A stretch of 32,433 bases of DNA from Streptococcus danieliae (lineage in GTDB: Bacteria > Bacillota > Bacilli > Lactobacillales > Streptococcaceae): the NCBI RefSeq assembly GCF_009767945.1, contig NZ_WSRS01000010.1, forward strand, positions 1-32,433, written 5' to 3'. Under the pieces are notes generated by a model. It was given only the letters and a program-made list of their open reading frames with translations. It was not told the DNA's origin and did not search any database. The position numbers and the translations under genes were made by a program. Below are positions 1 through 8,443 of the stretch, piece after piece. Numbering within the stretch: the stretch's first letter is position 1; every line of letters starts with the position of its first letter.

Positions 1-34
1 TTTTTTTTCACTTATCAGTTTACTAGGAATTGCT

Positions 35-105
35 TTTTTTTGCACTCTGAATTACAAAAAAAGTTGCATGGAGAGCAAGCTTTCCACACAACTTATTATA
101 GAACC
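35..105 (-). repeat. 71-bp repeat, left copy, with terminator-like hairpin
   Basis: These 71 bases are the exact reverse complement of 32264-32334, so the window is bracketed by a perfect inverted repeat. The flanks of the two copies differ, which places the repeat edges here. Inside is an imperfect palindrome (62-95) with a run of seven A on its left. Read on the minus strand this is a hairpin followed by seven T, which is the form of an intrinsic terminator. No transposase gene is attached and I do not recognise the family. A dispersed small repeat or the remnant end of an insertion sequence are both possible. Confidence 0.85.
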
Positions 106-126
106 CTTTTTTTCTATCTTTTTTCG

Positions 127-135
127 TGATATAAT
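127..135 (+). promoter_or_regulatory. Extended -10 promoter of the signal-peptidase-like gene and aa-ABC operon
   Basis: TGATATAAT is a perfect -10 hexamer (130-135) with the TGn extension common in streptococci. No good -35 lies 17 bases upstream, where there is only a T-rich tract. The AAAGGAG ribosome binding site at 148-154 and the ATG at 160 follow at suitable distances. Confidence 0.7.
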
Positions 136-159
136 AGGCAAAAGTATAAAGGAGAAGAC

Positions 160-720
160 ATGGTCAGAAGAGATTTGTTCCGGAATGTGTTTATCACCTG
201 TATCCTGGTGGTAATTTTTGTGCTCCTTCGTTTATTTTGGTTTACCCCTCATCATGTGACTGAAAAGGATGTTCAGAAGGGCTTGGAAGCAGCTGATTAT
301 GTATTGGCCTTTCATCAGAATGAGATTCCCAATGAAAGTATTGTCTTATACGAAGTCGATCAAAAAGAGTATGTTGGACGAGTGATTGCCCAAGGTGGCG
401 AGAGGGCTGTCTATATGGATGATGTTTTGTATGTCAACCATGAGGTTAAGGATGAACCCTATATTCGTAGTATGAAAAATACCTATCAAGGAAAAACGAG
501 TAATACAGGCAATCTGTTTACAGAAGATTTTACCATTGAGTCTTTGACCCAGTCCAAACAAGGTGTCCTTGGACAGGAGGAATTCCTGATCTTGAATGAT
601 AATCGGCTGAATCATGAGGATAGTCGTCAGTTTGGCTTGGTTCAAAAGGATCAGATTAAGGGTATAATTACCTTTCGTTTGACCCCGCTGGGGCGTTTTG
701 GTTTTATAGATGTGGAGTAA
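160..720 (+). CDS. Catalytically dead signal peptidase I-like protein (SipA-like)
   Basis: The 186-aa protein has one N-terminal membrane segment (about residues 9-28) followed by an S26 signal peptidase fold. Visible landmarks are GRVIAQGGE (residues 73-81), which matches the KRVIGMPGD box, and DNRLNHEDSR, which matches the GDNRxxSxDSR box. By alignment to canonical LepB, the nucleophile serine of the SMxPT motif is Asp37 and the general-base lysine is Gly73, so peptidase activity is not expected. From memory, the Streptococcus pyogenes pilus chaperone-like protein SipA carries the same Asp/Gly pair. That resemblance suggests a non-proteolytic role at the membrane, but no pilin or sortase gene is seen here. 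The gene has its own promoter and AAAGGAG site and ends 3 bp before an amino acid ABC permease, so the four genes probably form one operon. It could be misannotated as an active signal peptidase I. Confidence 0.8.
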   Translation: MVRRDLFRNVFITCILVVIFVLLRLFWFTPHHVTEKDVQKGLEAADYVLAFHQNEIPNESIVLYEVDQKEYVGRVIAQGGERAVYMDDVLYVNHEVKDEPYIRSMKNTYQGKTSNTGNLFTEDFTIESLTQSKQGVLGQEEFLILNDNRLNHEDSRQFGLVQKDQIKGIITFRLTPLGRFGFIDVE

Positions 721-723
721 TAA

Positions 724-1365
724 ATGGCTTACGTTTTAGAAATTTTACCTAGTTTGTTGCAGGGGGCTAATGTCACCCTGCAAGTTTTTAGTATTGTCTT
801 AATTTTGTCGATTCCTTTGGGGATCTTGGTGGCGTTTATCATGCAGGTGGAATCCAAACCTCTGCGTTGGTTGCTATCCATTTATATCTGGATTATGCGG
901 GGGACTCCCTTGCTGCTGCAACTGATTTTTGTTTATTACATTTTGCCAAGTATCGGGATCCGGATTGACCGGATGCCAGCAGCAATTATCGCCTTTACCC
1001 TTAACTACGCAGCTTACTTTGCAGAGATTTTCCGGGGTGGGATTGATTCGATTCCGCGAGGCCAGTATGAGGCTGCCAAGGTCTTGAAATTTAGCCCTGT
1101 GCAGACCATCCAGTATATCATCCTGCCGCAAGTGACCAAGATTGTGTTACCGAGTGTGTTTAATGAGATCATGGCCTTGGTTAAGGATACTTCCCTGGTT
1201 TATGCGTTGGGGGTTACGGATCTGATCCTGGTCAGCCGGACTGCAGCCAATCGCGATGCGAGTTTGGCTCCGATGTTTGTTGCTGGAGCCATTTACCTCA
1301 TTATGATTGGGGTAGTGACCTTAGTTTCTCGAAAAGTTGAACAAAAATACGCCTATGATCGCTAA
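724..1365 (+). CDS. Polar amino acid ABC transporter permease (HisM/GlnP type)
   Basis: A 213-aa inner-membrane permease of the polar amino acid uptake family, with about five hydrophobic segments. The cytoplasmic EAA loop that docks on the ATPase is seen as EAAKVLKFSPVQ from residue 116, after GGIDSIPRGQYEA. The GGAG site at 714-717 lies in the end of the preceding gene and the stop-to-start gap is 3 bp, so translation is probably coupled. The next gene starts 10 bp downstream and encodes the ATPase. Only one permease gene is present, so a homodimer is likely. The substrate cannot be read from the sequence; glutamine, cystine or basic amino acids are all possible. Confidence 0.9.
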   Translation: MAYVLEILPSLLQGANVTLQVFSIVLILSIPLGILVAFIMQVESKPLRWLLSIYIWIMRGTPLLLQLIFVYYILPSIGIRIDRMPAAIIAFTLNYAAYFAEIFRGGIDSIPRGQYEAAKVLKFSPVQTIQYIILPQVTKIVLPSVFNEIMALVKDTSLVYALGVTDLILVSRTAANRDASLAPMFVAGAIYLIMIGVVTLVSRKVEQKYAYDR

Positions 1366-1374
1366 GGAGACTGC

Positions 1375-2004
1375 ATGTTAGAATTAAAAAATATTAATAA
1401 ACGTTTCGGGGAGCGGCAAATCCTCAAAAACTTTAACTTAAATGTGCCTGAGAAGAAAATCCTAGCTATCGTGGGTCAATCCGGTGGTGGAAAGACGACT
1501 CTACTGCGGATGTTGGCGGGGCTAGAAACGATTGATAGTGGACAAGTGCTCTACAATGGTCAGGAGATCCCAGCTAGTGAGTTGGCCAGCATGAATCTCT
1601 TGGGCTTTGTGTTCCAGGATTTCCAACTCTTTCCACATATGACGGTCTTGGATAATTTAATCCTGTCACCTGTGAAGACCATGAATATGAAGCCAGATCA
1701 GGCCCAGCAAAAAGCGCGTCAACTCTTGGAGCGTTTGGGCTTGGCGGGGCTGGTTGATCATTACCCTCATGCCCTTTCAGGTGGGCAGAAACAGCGGGTG
1801 GCCTTGGCGCGTGCTATGATGATTGAACCTGAAATCATCGGCTACGATGAGCCGACTAGTGCCCTGGACCCAGGCTTGCGTTTGGAGGTTGAAAAACTGC
1901 TGATTCAAAACCGGGAAATGGGCATGACCCAGATTGTTGTCACCCACGACATGCAGTTTGCCCAGAACATCGCTGATGAAATCCTCGAAGTGATTCCCCA
2001 GTAG
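1375..2004 (+). CDS. Polar amino acid ABC transporter ATP-binding protein (GlnQ type)
   Basis: A 209-aa single nucleotide-binding domain. It shows Walker A GQSGGGKTT (residues 34-42), a Q-loop in FVFQDFQLFPHMTV, signature LSGGQKQR (from 134), Walker B ending at DEPTSALDP (Asp158, Glu159) and the switch histidine in VVTHDM. The length is slightly below the usual 240 aa because the C-terminus stops soon after the H-loop, but every catalytic element is present. Its AAGGAGA site overlaps the stop codon of the permease gene. It energises import by the permease before it and the binding protein after it. Confidence 0.93.
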   Translation: MLELKNINKRFGERQILKNFNLNVPEKKILAIVGQSGGGKTTLLRMLAGLETIDSGQVLYNGQEIPASELASMNLLGFVFQDFQLFPHMTVLDNLILSPVKTMNMKPDQAQQKARQLLERLGLAGLVDHYPHALSGGQKQRVALARAMMIEPEIIGYDEPTSALDPGLRLEVEKLLIQNREMGMTQIVVTHDMQFAQNIADEILEVIPQ

Positions 2005-2015
2005 GAGGACTGCAG

Positions 2016-2855
2016 ATGAAACGTATCATAGGATTCTTGACACTCCTCTCCCTGCTGGTTCTAACAGCCTGTAGTAGCCAGGTTACCGATCCCAAAACAG
2101 ATGCCTGGGATAGCTATCAAAAACGCGGAGCTTTGACTATCGGTTTTGACAACACTTTCGTCCCGATGGGTTTCCAAGAGAAAAATGGAAGCAATGTTGG
2201 CTTTGACATTGACCTGGCGAACCGAATTTTTGAAAAACAAGGTCTCAAGGTTAACTGGCAACCGATTGATTGGGATATGAAAGAGACCGAACTCAATAAC
2301 GGCACCATTGACCTCATCTGGAACGGTTACACCCAAACCGAAGAGCGGGCGGAAAAAGTCAACTTCAGCCTGCCTTACATGGCCAATGAACAAGTCCTGG
2401 TTGCCAAAAAGGCATCTGGTATCCGGACCCCGACGGACATGAAAGACAAGGTCCTCGGAGCCCAAGCAGGCTCCTCCGGTTACCTCAAATTTGAAGAGTA
2501 CCCAGACCTACTCAAGCAGTATGTTAAGAACAACCGCGCAACCCAATACCAAAGCTTCAATGAAGCTTTGATCGACTTGGAAAACGACCGCATCGATGGA
2601 CTTCTGATCGACCGTGTCTACGCCAACTACTACCTCACCCAAAAAGGAGTCTTAGAAGACTACCAGGTTTTCCCAGTAGGCTTTCCAGAAGAGGCCTTCG
2701 CGGTAGGTATCCGGAAAACCGACAAGACCCTCCAAGGACGCCTCAATCAAGGTCTCTTGGAACTCTACCAAACCGGCCAATTCCAAGAAATCTCGGACAA
2801 ATGGTTCGGTGATGACGTTGCCAGCAAGCAACTAAAAGAAGAAGCTAAGAAGTAA
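2016..2855 (+). CDS. Amino acid ABC transporter substrate-binding lipoprotein (SBP family 3)
   Basis: A 279-aa lipoprotein with a signal peptide ending in lipobox LTAC and lipid-anchor Cys19. The mature part is a family-3 periplasmic-type binding domain: GFDNTFVPMGF opens lobe 1, VGFDIDLANRI follows, and DLIWNGYTQTEERAEKVNFS is the family's usual D-x-I-x-x-G-x-T-x-T-xx-R stretch. It delivers a polar amino acid to the permease from the outer face of the membrane. A strong AGGAGGA site at 2003-2009 overlaps the stop of the ATPase gene. This is the last gene of the operon and is followed by a terminator. I cannot tell the ligand. Confidence 0.92.
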   Translation: MKRIIGFLTLLSLLVLTACSSQVTDPKTDAWDSYQKRGALTIGFDNTFVPMGFQEKNGSNVGFDIDLANRIFEKQGLKVNWQPIDWDMKETELNNGTIDLIWNGYTQTEERAEKVNFSLPYMANEQVLVAKKASGIRTPTDMKDKVLGAQAGSSGYLKFEEYPDLLKQYVKNNRATQYQSFNEALIDLENDRIDGLLIDRVYANYYLTQKGVLEDYQVFPVGFPEEAFAVGIRKTDKTLQGRLNQGLLELYQTGQFQEISDKWFGDDVASKQLKEEAKK

Positions 2856-2868
2856 AGAAACGAAAGTG

Positions 2869-2891
2869 AGAGGGTGCAAGCCCTCTTTTTT
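2869..2891 (+). terminator. Intrinsic terminator of the amino acid ABC operon
   Basis: Six-base stem AGAGGG (2869-2874) pairs with CCCTCT (2881-2886) around a 6-nt loop and runs into a T tract, 13 bases after the stop codon of the binding-protein gene. Confidence 0.8.
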
Positions 2892-2960
2892 GACCGTTTA
2901 GGACGTTTCAATGACCGTTTGGGAAAGGGGAATCAATTGATGAAAATTTGTCATATACTT

Positions 2961-3063
2961 TAGGGCACCTCTAAAAACTAAATTTCTGAAAATCTAAATG
3001 TTGATTTATCAAGGTTTGAGTGATTCAATTTGAAGAAAAACTGGGGTTTTTAGAGGTGCTCTA
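2961..3063. mobile_element. RUP-like MITE (about 100 bp, TA-flanked)
   Basis: GGGCACCTCTAAAAAC (2963-2978) is repeated in inverted form at 3046-3061 with one mismatch. The 99-bp unit is flanked on both sides by TA. Terminal inverted repeats, a TA duplication, a length near 100 bp and no coding capacity fit a MITE mobilised by an IS630/Tc1-type transposase. The pneumococcal RUP element (about 107 bp, TA duplication, linked to IS630-Spn1) is the closest description I know, but I have not compared sequences. It sits between two terminators in the 349-bp gap at 2856-3204, where I see no gene. Confidence 0.7.
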
Positions 3064-3127
3064 TAGCACAAAGTGTGCAGTTTCTGTTTTATTATACTAT
3101 ATATTGTATCAAGACTATCTCCATAAC

Positions 3128-3165
3128 GCAAAAAAGCAACGGCTTTAAAACCGTTGCTTTTTTGC
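3128..3165. terminator. Strong bidirectional terminator
   Basis: A 15-bp perfect stem (3128-3142 with 3151-3165) whose outer part is A6 on the left and T6 on the right, so it can end transcription from either side. It mainly serves the minus-strand purine permease gene that stops at 3205. Confidence 0.85.
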
Positions 3166-3204
3166 ATTAGTCAGAGGGGGGTGCCCCAGCCTCTTTTAAA
3201 TTTC

Positions 3205-4665
3205 TTATAGAAGAGCCAAAATGATAAAGTTTAGAATGAAAAGGGCTGTAGACCCCCAAAGAATTGGGTGAATTTCTTTAGCCTTACCAGTGGATACCTT
3301 AACCAAGCAGTAGAAGATGAAGGCTGCTGCAATTCCGTAAGAGATGGAGAAGCAGAGGGCCATAAAGAAGGCTGCAAAGAAGGCTGGAAGGGCATCTTCG
3401 AATTGGCTCCAGTCAACATCTAGGAAGGATGAAACCATCATAACCCCGACAATGATCAAGGCTGGTGCAGTCGCTGCAGCAGGGACAATGCCGATAAAAG
3501 GAAGAATTAGGGTTGATAGAAGGAAGCAGACCGCTGTGGTTACAGCAGTAAGACCTGTCCGACCACCGGCAGAAATACCAGCTGCGGATTCAACATAGGT
3601 AGTTGTGTTGGAAGTACCAAAGAGGGCACCGATTGATGTTCCGATGGCATCAGCAAAGAGAGCCTTGTCCATTTTGGAGTTGAATCCAGTTGAGTTTTCA
3701 AGGGCTTCTTCATCTTGGGCAGAGAAGATTCCAGTTTTGCGTCCGGTTCCGATAAAGGTTCCAAGTGTATCAAAGGTATCTGACAAGCTAAAAGCGAAAA
3801 TAGTCATAAAGACCAAAGGGAGGCGGCTAGAATCAGCGAAGAGGGAAGCGAACCCATCAAAAGCAGCTAAGAAGGTTGTTCCTAGTTCTCCAAAGGCTGT
3901 TGCTAGATTGTTGTTGGCGAAATCAATCGTTGAAAGATCGACAACACCAATCGGAATCCCGGCCAAGGTTGTCGCAACAATACCGATAAGAATGGCTCCA
4001 CGGACATTTTTAATCACCAAAACGGCGGTTAGGAGAAGACCGAAAACGGTGAGTAGCACGCTGGCATCTGTGAAGGTTGAAATGGCAGGAACAACACCCC
4101 CACCTGCAAAAACAGAAGTGATTCCATTGGCGAATGTTTCAGCCTTGGCTTCAGCAGGTGCAACTCCGTTGACAGTGATGATGTCAGAAGCTGAAGTGAG
4201 GAAGGTAATCAAGTTGGAATTTTTGAAACCAAGGTAGGCTACAAAGACCCCGATCCCTCCACCGATAGCGTGCTGGAGGCTGACTGGGATGGACTTGATA
4301 ATACTTTTCCGAACCTTGGTGATAGTGATAAAAACATTAAAGAGACCACAAAGGAAAACCATAGCGAGGGCTTCCTGCCAGGTAAAGCCAAGTCCGATAA
4401 CGACAGTATAGGTAAAGAAGGCATTGAGCCCCATTCCTGGTGCCAACGCATAAGGGACATTGGCAAAGAGCCCCATGACCAGGGTTGAAACGGCACTAGC
4501 AATAATGGTTGCCAAGAAAACGGCTTGTGTTGGCATACCAGCCACACTCAAAATACTAGGATTGACAAATAAAATATAAGACATGGCGAAGAAGGTTGTA
4601 ATTCCAGCCATAACCTCGGTTGATACGGATGTTCCGTACTCTTTTAAATTAAAAAACCGTTCCAC
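3205..4665 (-). CDS. Purine-base permease, AzgA/PbuG type (guanine/hypoxanthine)
   Basis: A 486-aa integral membrane protein of the AzgA-like NCS2 group, which imports guanine, hypoxanthine or adenine with protons. Family landmarks are the N-terminus FFNLKEYGTSVSTEVMAG, NPSIL in the first membrane segment, ALAPGMGLNAFF, and SDTFDTLGTFIGTGRKTG in the middle. About 12 or more hydrophobic segments run the full length. The start codon is GTG (4665-4663), preceded by AAGGAG at 4680-4675. The gene is monocistronic, with its own promoter upstream and the bidirectional terminator downstream. It complements the nucleoside import and cleavage genes at the far end of the window. The exact base transported is not determinable here. 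Confidence 0.9.
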   Translation of the reverse strand: MERFFNLKEYGTSVSTEVMAGITTFFAMSYILFVNPSILSVAGMPTQAVFLATIIASAVSTLVMGLFANVPYALAPGMGLNAFFTYTVVIGLGFTWQEALAMVFLCGLFNVFITITKVRKSIIKSIPVSLQHAIGGGIGVFVAYLGFKNSNLITFLTSASDIITVNGVAPAEAKAETFANGITSVFAGGGVVPAISTFTDASVLLTVFGLLLTAVLVIKNVRGAILIGIVATTLAGIPIGVVDLSTIDFANNNLATAFGELGTTFLAAFDGFASLFADSSRLPLVFMTIFAFSLSDTFDTLGTFIGTGRKTGIFSAQDEEALENSTGFNSKMDKALFADAIGTSIGALFGTSNTTTYVESAAGISAGGRTGLTAVTTAVCFLLSTLILPFIGIVPAAATAPALIIVGVMMVSSFLDVDWSQFEDALPAFFAAFFMALCFSISYGIAAAFIFYCLVKVSTGKAKEIHPILWGSTALFILNFIILALL

Positions 4666-4685
4666 GGGTTAAATCTCCTTTATTA

Positions 4686-4722
4686 ACGAATGATATGACT
4701 ATTCTAAACTAAATTCATTCGT
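4686..4722 (-). promoter_or_regulatory. Inverted repeat overlapping the purine permease promoter (candidate PurR-type operator)
   Basis: ACGAATGA (4686-4693) and TCATTCGT (4715-4722) form a perfect 8-bp inverted repeat that straddles the -10 hexamer. Each arm contains CGAA in a setting loosely like the Bacillus/Lactococcus PurBox (AWWWCCGAACWWT). The placement suggests control by a dimeric regulator. PurR is an inference from gene function and this weak match. Confidence 0.4.
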
Positions 4723-4729
4723 ATTTCAA
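4701..4729 (-). promoter_or_regulatory. Promoter of the purine permease gene
   Basis: On the minus strand TTGAAA (4729-4724) and TAGAAT (4706-4701) are separated by exactly 17 bases, giving a leader of roughly 30 nt before the GTG start. The leader is too short for a purine riboswitch. Confidence 0.8.
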
Positions 4730-4738
4730 GTCTTTTTT

Positions 4739-4823
4739 GACAAAAGTAAGAGGGGTCTGGGAGAATCAGCTACTGCGTCAAAATCATTTCGCTAACTAAA
4801 ATAATCGAAGTCGGACTTTTGTC
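4739..4823. repeat. Degenerate intergenic inverted repeat
   Basis: GACAAAAGT (4739-4747) is repeated in inverted form as ACTTTTGTC (4815-4823), with about 67 unrelated bases between. It fills the gap between two minus-strand genes. It resembles the GGGACAAAAGTCC-type intergenic repeats I recall from streptococci and may contain a weak terminator for the manganese exporter gene. I see no open reading frame in it. Confidence 0.35.
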
Positions 4824-4841
4824 CCCGCCTTCTTGCTTGGT

Positions 4842-6041
4842 CTATTCTAGAGATGTCTCTTCAATCTGCGTTTCCTGGTGGAAAATTTGCTGCCAGTCTT
4901 CATGGCGGCGCCAGATGGTGGTGTGTTGTTTTCCATCTAATTGATAGGAAACCAGTTTGGTTTTTTGGCTGATGGATTTAACTTGGAATTTTTTGAAGGC
5001 CATTTCTTGGTGCTTGGCAGCCAGGTAGGAGCTGCGGTTTTGGACTTGGCCGCTTGTAGGAATATAGGTAAAGTCATCGGCGATGTAGGTATCAAGATTT
5101 TGGCCGGCCTCGACCTGACTTTGATAGAGAAAGAGTTTTTTGAGGAGGAAGTCTAGATCTTCATCTTCTGGAATGGGGGAGGGTTCGATATGGATATCAC
5201 TATCAAAGACACCGTATTGCTCTTGGAGTAATTGCTCTACTTGATCGGCGATGCTGTGGCTCTCGTAGACCGAGAGGTCGGGATTCATGGCTAGGGTGAT
5301 GTCGAGGTAGATGTGACTGCCATAGTTGCGGCCACGGATTTCGAGGACTTGGTCGATTTTGGGAATTGTGAGGATGCTTTGGGTGTAGTGGTCCAACAGG
5401 TCTTCGTCAAAGCCATCTGAGAGGGAGAAAGTAGATTCTCGGAAGATGTCATAGGCTGTTTTGAGGATAATCATACTGATCAGAAGGGCGATGATTTTGT
5501 CGACTAGATAGAGTTGGAACTGGCTGGCGAGAATAGCCAGACTGGTCCCTAGGGAGGTGAGGACATCTGAGAGGTTGTCCAGGGCTGCGGCTTCTAAAGC
5601 TTTAGAATGCACGCGCTTGGCCAGGTTCCGGTTGTAGAGATAGACGCCGGTCATGATAAGGGCCGAGAAGAAGCCGACCCACATGGCTTGAGGGTCGAAG
5701 TTTTCCTGCTGGGGCTGGATAAGGCCTTGAATACTCTGAAACAGGACCTGAAAACCAACCAGTAACATAATTAGAGAGGTAATGAGACTGGCTAGATCCT
5801 CCATTTTCCAGTGGCCGAATTTGTGGTCGCGGTCGGCCGGTTTTTGGGCCAGGCGTAAACCGATAAGGACAGCCACATTGCCCAAAATATCAGTCATATT
5901 ATTAAAGCCATCGGCTGTGATGGAAGCGGACCCGAAGAAATGGCCAGCGATGATTTTGAGGATTGAGAGGAGGATATAGGTCGCGATGGCCAGCAGGGCA
6001 CCGCGTTCCGCCATTTTTAAATTCTGAGTCGGACTGGACAT
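4842..6041 (-). CDS. mntE: CDF-family manganese efflux protein (MntE-like)
   Basis: A 399-aa cation diffusion facilitator with six membrane segments and a cytoplasmic C-terminal domain. The transport site is Asn47/Asp51 in NNMTD (segment 2) plus Asp155/Asp159 in DNLSD (segment 5). This N-D-D-D set is typical of Mn exporters such as pneumococcal MntE; zinc exporters of the family usually have a histidine. Length also matches MntE (about 394 aa). I chose the ATG at 6041-6039 because AAGGAAG lies just upstream and the family begins there. The longer reading frame would run past the promoter and into pcrA. It has a divergent promoter region shared with pcrA. Expected role: export of excess Mn2+ at the cell membrane. 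Confidence 0.87.
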   Translation of the reverse strand: MSSPTQNLKMAERGALLAIATYILLSILKIIAGHFFGSASITADGFNNMTDILGNVAVLIGLRLAQKPADRDHKFGHWKMEDLASLITSLIMLLVGFQVLFQSIQGLIQPQQENFDPQAMWVGFFSALIMTGVYLYNRNLAKRVHSKALEAAALDNLSDVLTSLGTSLAILASQFQLYLVDKIIALLISMIILKTAYDIFRESTFSLSDGFDEDLLDHYTQSILTIPKIDQVLEIRGRNYGSHIYLDITLAMNPDLSVYESHSIADQVEQLLQEQYGVFDSDIHIEPSPIPEDEDLDFLLKKLFLYQSQVEAGQNLDTYIADDFTYIPTSGQVQNRSSYLAAKHQEMAFKKFQVKSISQKTKLVSYQLDGKQHTTIWRRHEDWQQIFHQETQIEETSLE

Positions 6042-6069
6042 TGGAACTTCCTTTTTTGCTTTTTCAAAA

Positions 6070-6098
6070 AGTTTAACAAAAGGGTCTCGGAAATTCAA
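6070..6098 (-). promoter_or_regulatory. Promoter of the manganese efflux gene
   Basis: Minus-strand TTGAAT (6098-6093), 17-base spacer, TAAACT (6075-6070) with a TGt extension. It lies back to back with the pcrA promoter, the two -35 boxes being 9 bases apart. This supports the shorter gene start at 6041. Confidence 0.65.
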
Positions 6099-6107
6099 TG
6101 ACGGCGA

Positions 6108-6137
6108 TTGAAGGTTAAGGACGGCAAATGTTATAAT
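6108..6137 (+). promoter_or_regulatory. Promoter of the pcrA operon
   Basis: TTGAAG (6108-6113), 18-base spacer, TATAAT (6132-6137) preceded by TGT. An AAGGAG ribosome binding site follows at 6162-6167. Confidence 0.75.
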
Positions 6138-6172
6138 AAGGAAAGATATTTTCACAACTACAAGGAGATGAC

Positions 6173-8434
6173 ATGAATCCACTATTAGCGGGTATGAATG
6201 AGCGCCAGGCCGAGGCTGTCCAAACGACGGAGGGACCCTTGTTGATTATGGCCGGGGCTGGTTCTGGTAAAACCCGAGTTTTGACCCACCGAATTGCCTA
6301 TTTAATTGATGAAAAGATGGTCAACCCCTGGAATATTCTCGCGATCACCTTTACCAATAAGGCGGCACGGGAAATGAAGGAGCGGGCCTATGCCTTGGAT
6401 CCTGCAACCCAGGATACCCTAATTTCAACCTTCCACTCCATGTGTGTCCGCATTTTACGGCGCGATGCGGATCGGATTGGTTATAACCGTAACTTTACCA
6501 TTGTCGATCCTGGGGAGCAACGGACGCTTATGAAGCGGATTCTCAAGGAACTTAACCTGGATCCGCAAAAGTGGAGTGAGCGAGCGGTTTTGGGAACCAT
6601 CTCCAATGCCAAGAATGATCTTTTGGATGACCGAGCTTATGAAGCTCAGGCTAGTGATATGTACAGTCAGGTTGTAGCCAAATGTTACAAGGCCTATCAG
6701 CAGGAGTTGCGCCAGTCAGAGGCCATGGACTTTGATGACTTGATTCTGATGACACTTCGGCTGTTTGACCAAAATCCGGATGTTTTAACCTACTACCAAC
6801 AAAAATTTCAATACATTCACGTGGATGAGTACCAGGATACCAACCAGGCTCAATACCAATTGGTTAAACTGTTAGCCTCTCGTTTCCAGAATATCTGTGT
6901 AGTGGGGGATGCTGACCAGTCCATCTATGGTTGGCGGGGTGCAGATATGCAAAATATCTTGGATTTTGAACGCGACTACAAGGCAGCCAAGGTTGTTCTT
7001 TTAGAAGAGAACTACCGCTCGACCAAGAAGATTTTGCAGGCAGCCAATGAAGTGATTGTGCATAATAAAAACCGCCGTCCGAAAAAACTCTGGACCCAAA
7101 ATCCCGAGGGACAATCCCTAGTCTATTACCGGGCCACCAATGAGCAAGAAGAAGCTCTCTTTGTTGCTAAAAGCATTCGCCAGCTGGTCCTAGAAGAAGG
7201 GAAAAATTATAAGAACATGGCTGTTCTCTACCGTACCAATGCCCAATCCCGGACTATTGAGGAAGCCTTAATGAAGTCAGCTATTCCCTATACCATGGTT
7301 GGCGGAACCAAGTTCTACAGCCGGAAGGAAATCCGAGATTTGGTGGCTTATTTAAACCTATTGGCCAACCTCAAGGATAATATTAGTTTTGAGCGGATCA
7401 TCAATGAACCCAAGCGCGGGGTGGGTCCAGGAACCCTGACAAAATTGCGAGAGTTTGCTCAGCTTCAGGGCTTGTCTTTATTTGAAGCTAGTGGCGAATT
7501 GATCCTATCTCCGATTAAGGGTAAGGCCGCCCAAGCTTTGGAAGACTTTGCGGCTATGATGAATCGCCTGCGTCAACAGGTTGACAACTTGAGCGTGACG
7601 GAATTGGTCAATGCCCTTTTGGATGAGTCAGGCTACCGTCAAAACCTAGAGGTCCAGCGGACAGTTGAAGCCCAGTCACGCTTGGAGAATATCCAGGAGT
7701 TTCTCTCAGTGACCCAGTCCTTTGATGAAGGAGAGGCTGAAGAGGGCGAAACTGGTTTGGACCGCTTGGGTCGTTTCTTGATTGATTTGGCGCTCAGCTC
7801 CGAGACTGATGAGGGAGAAGTGGAAGCAGCCGAGGTAACCTTGATGACCCTCCATGCAGCCAAGGGCTTGGAGTTTCCCTATGTCTTTCTGATTGGGATG
7901 GAAGAAAATGTCTTCCCGCTTTCTAGGGCCAGTCAGGAACCAGATGAACTAGAAGAGGAGCGCCGTTTGGCCTATGTAGGGATTACCCGAGCTGAGGAGC
8001 GGCTGTTTTTGACCAACGCCAATTCTCGCCTGCTCTATGGGCGGACCAGCTACAACAAACCCAGTCGTTTCTTGAATGAGATTTCAGCGGAGCTTTTGGA
8101 CTACCAAGGCTTGGCCAAGCCTGCTAATACTAGCTTTGCAGTTTCCTATACCAATCAAGCTGGGCAAAAGTTTGGTCAAGGAATGAGCTTGGAGGAAGCC
8201 CTACGCTTGCGGAAACAAGCGGTTCAACCCAAGACGGCAGGGATGGTGGCTCCTGCTTCGAAAGCAACCGGAGAAGTTTGGGAAATTGGAGATCAGGTTT
8301 CCCACCGCAAATGGGGACTGGGAACAGTCCTAGCGGTATCAGGTTCTGGAGATGCCCAGGAGTTGAAAATTTCTTTCCCAGACATGGGCGTGAAAAAAGT
8401 TTTGGCAGCCTTGGCTCCCATTGAAAAACGATAG
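6173..8434 (+). CDS. pcrA: ATP-dependent DNA helicase PcrA (UvrD/Rep family)
   Basis: A 753-aa superfamily 1A 3'-5' helicase, the normal PcrA length. Motifs in order: Q-motif at MNERQAEAV, Walker A AGAGSGKT (residues 27-34), Ia [19 protein letters not shown] (217-223), [35 protein letters not shown] and [13 protein letters not shown]. The C-terminal 60 residues, with [12 protein letters not shown], form the Tudor-like domain that PcrA uses to contact RNA polymerase. It acts in nucleotide-excision and mismatch repair, removes stalled polymerase or RecA filaments, and in Gram-positives supports rolling-circle plasmid replication. It is first in a run with truB, ribF and an ABM-fold gene, spaced 0-13 bp apart. 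Confidence 0.96.
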   Translation: MNPLLAGMNERQAEAVQTTEGPLLIMAGAGSGKTRVLTHRIAYLIDEKMVNPWNILAITFTNKAAREMKERAYALDPATQDTLISTFHSMCVRILRRDADRIGYNRNFTIVDPGEQRTLMKRILKELNLDPQKWSERAVLGTISNAKNDLLDDRAYEAQASDMYSQVVAKCYKAYQQELRQSEAMDFDDLILMTLRLFDQNPDVLTYYQQKFQYIHVDEYQDTNQAQYQLVKLLASRFQNICVVGDADQSIYGWRGADMQNILDFERDYKAAKVVLLEENYRSTKKILQAANEVIVHNKNRRPKKLWTQNPEGQSLVYYRATNEQEEALFVAKSIRQLVLEEGKNYKNMAVLYRTNAQSRTIEEALMKSAIPYTMVGGTKFYSRKEIRDLVAYLNLLANLKDNISFERIINEPKRGVGPGTLTKLREFAQLQGLSLFEASGELILSPIKGKAAQALEDFAAMMNRLRQQVDNLSVTELVNALLDESGYRQNLEVQRTVEAQSRLENIQEFLSVTQSFDEGEAEEGETGLDRLGRFLIDLALSSETDEGEVEAAEVTLMTLHAAKGLEFPYVFLIGMEENVFPLSRASQEPDELEEERRLAYVGITRAEERLFLTNANSRLLYGRTSYNKPSRFLNEISAELLDYQGLAKPANTSFAVSYTNQAGQKFGQGMSLEEALRLRKQAVQPKTAGMVAPASKATGEVWEIGDQVSHRKWGLGTVLAVSGSGDAQELKISFPDMGVKKVLAALAPIEKR

Positions 8435-8443
8435 GAGAGAAGC

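Noticed and set aside
2856-3204. Hidden small gene in the longest gene-free gap
   Set aside because: Only terminators and the MITE are seen; no open frame with a ribosome binding site.
3605-4237. Plus-strand open frame of 210 codons
   Set aside because: It lies antisense within the purine permease gene, has low-complexity Val/Ala/Lys composition and no ribosome binding site.
6042-6182. 47-codon N-terminal extension of the manganese exporter
   Set aside because: It covers both divergent promoters and the pcrA start, and the family begins at the ATG at 6041 with a good ribosome binding site.
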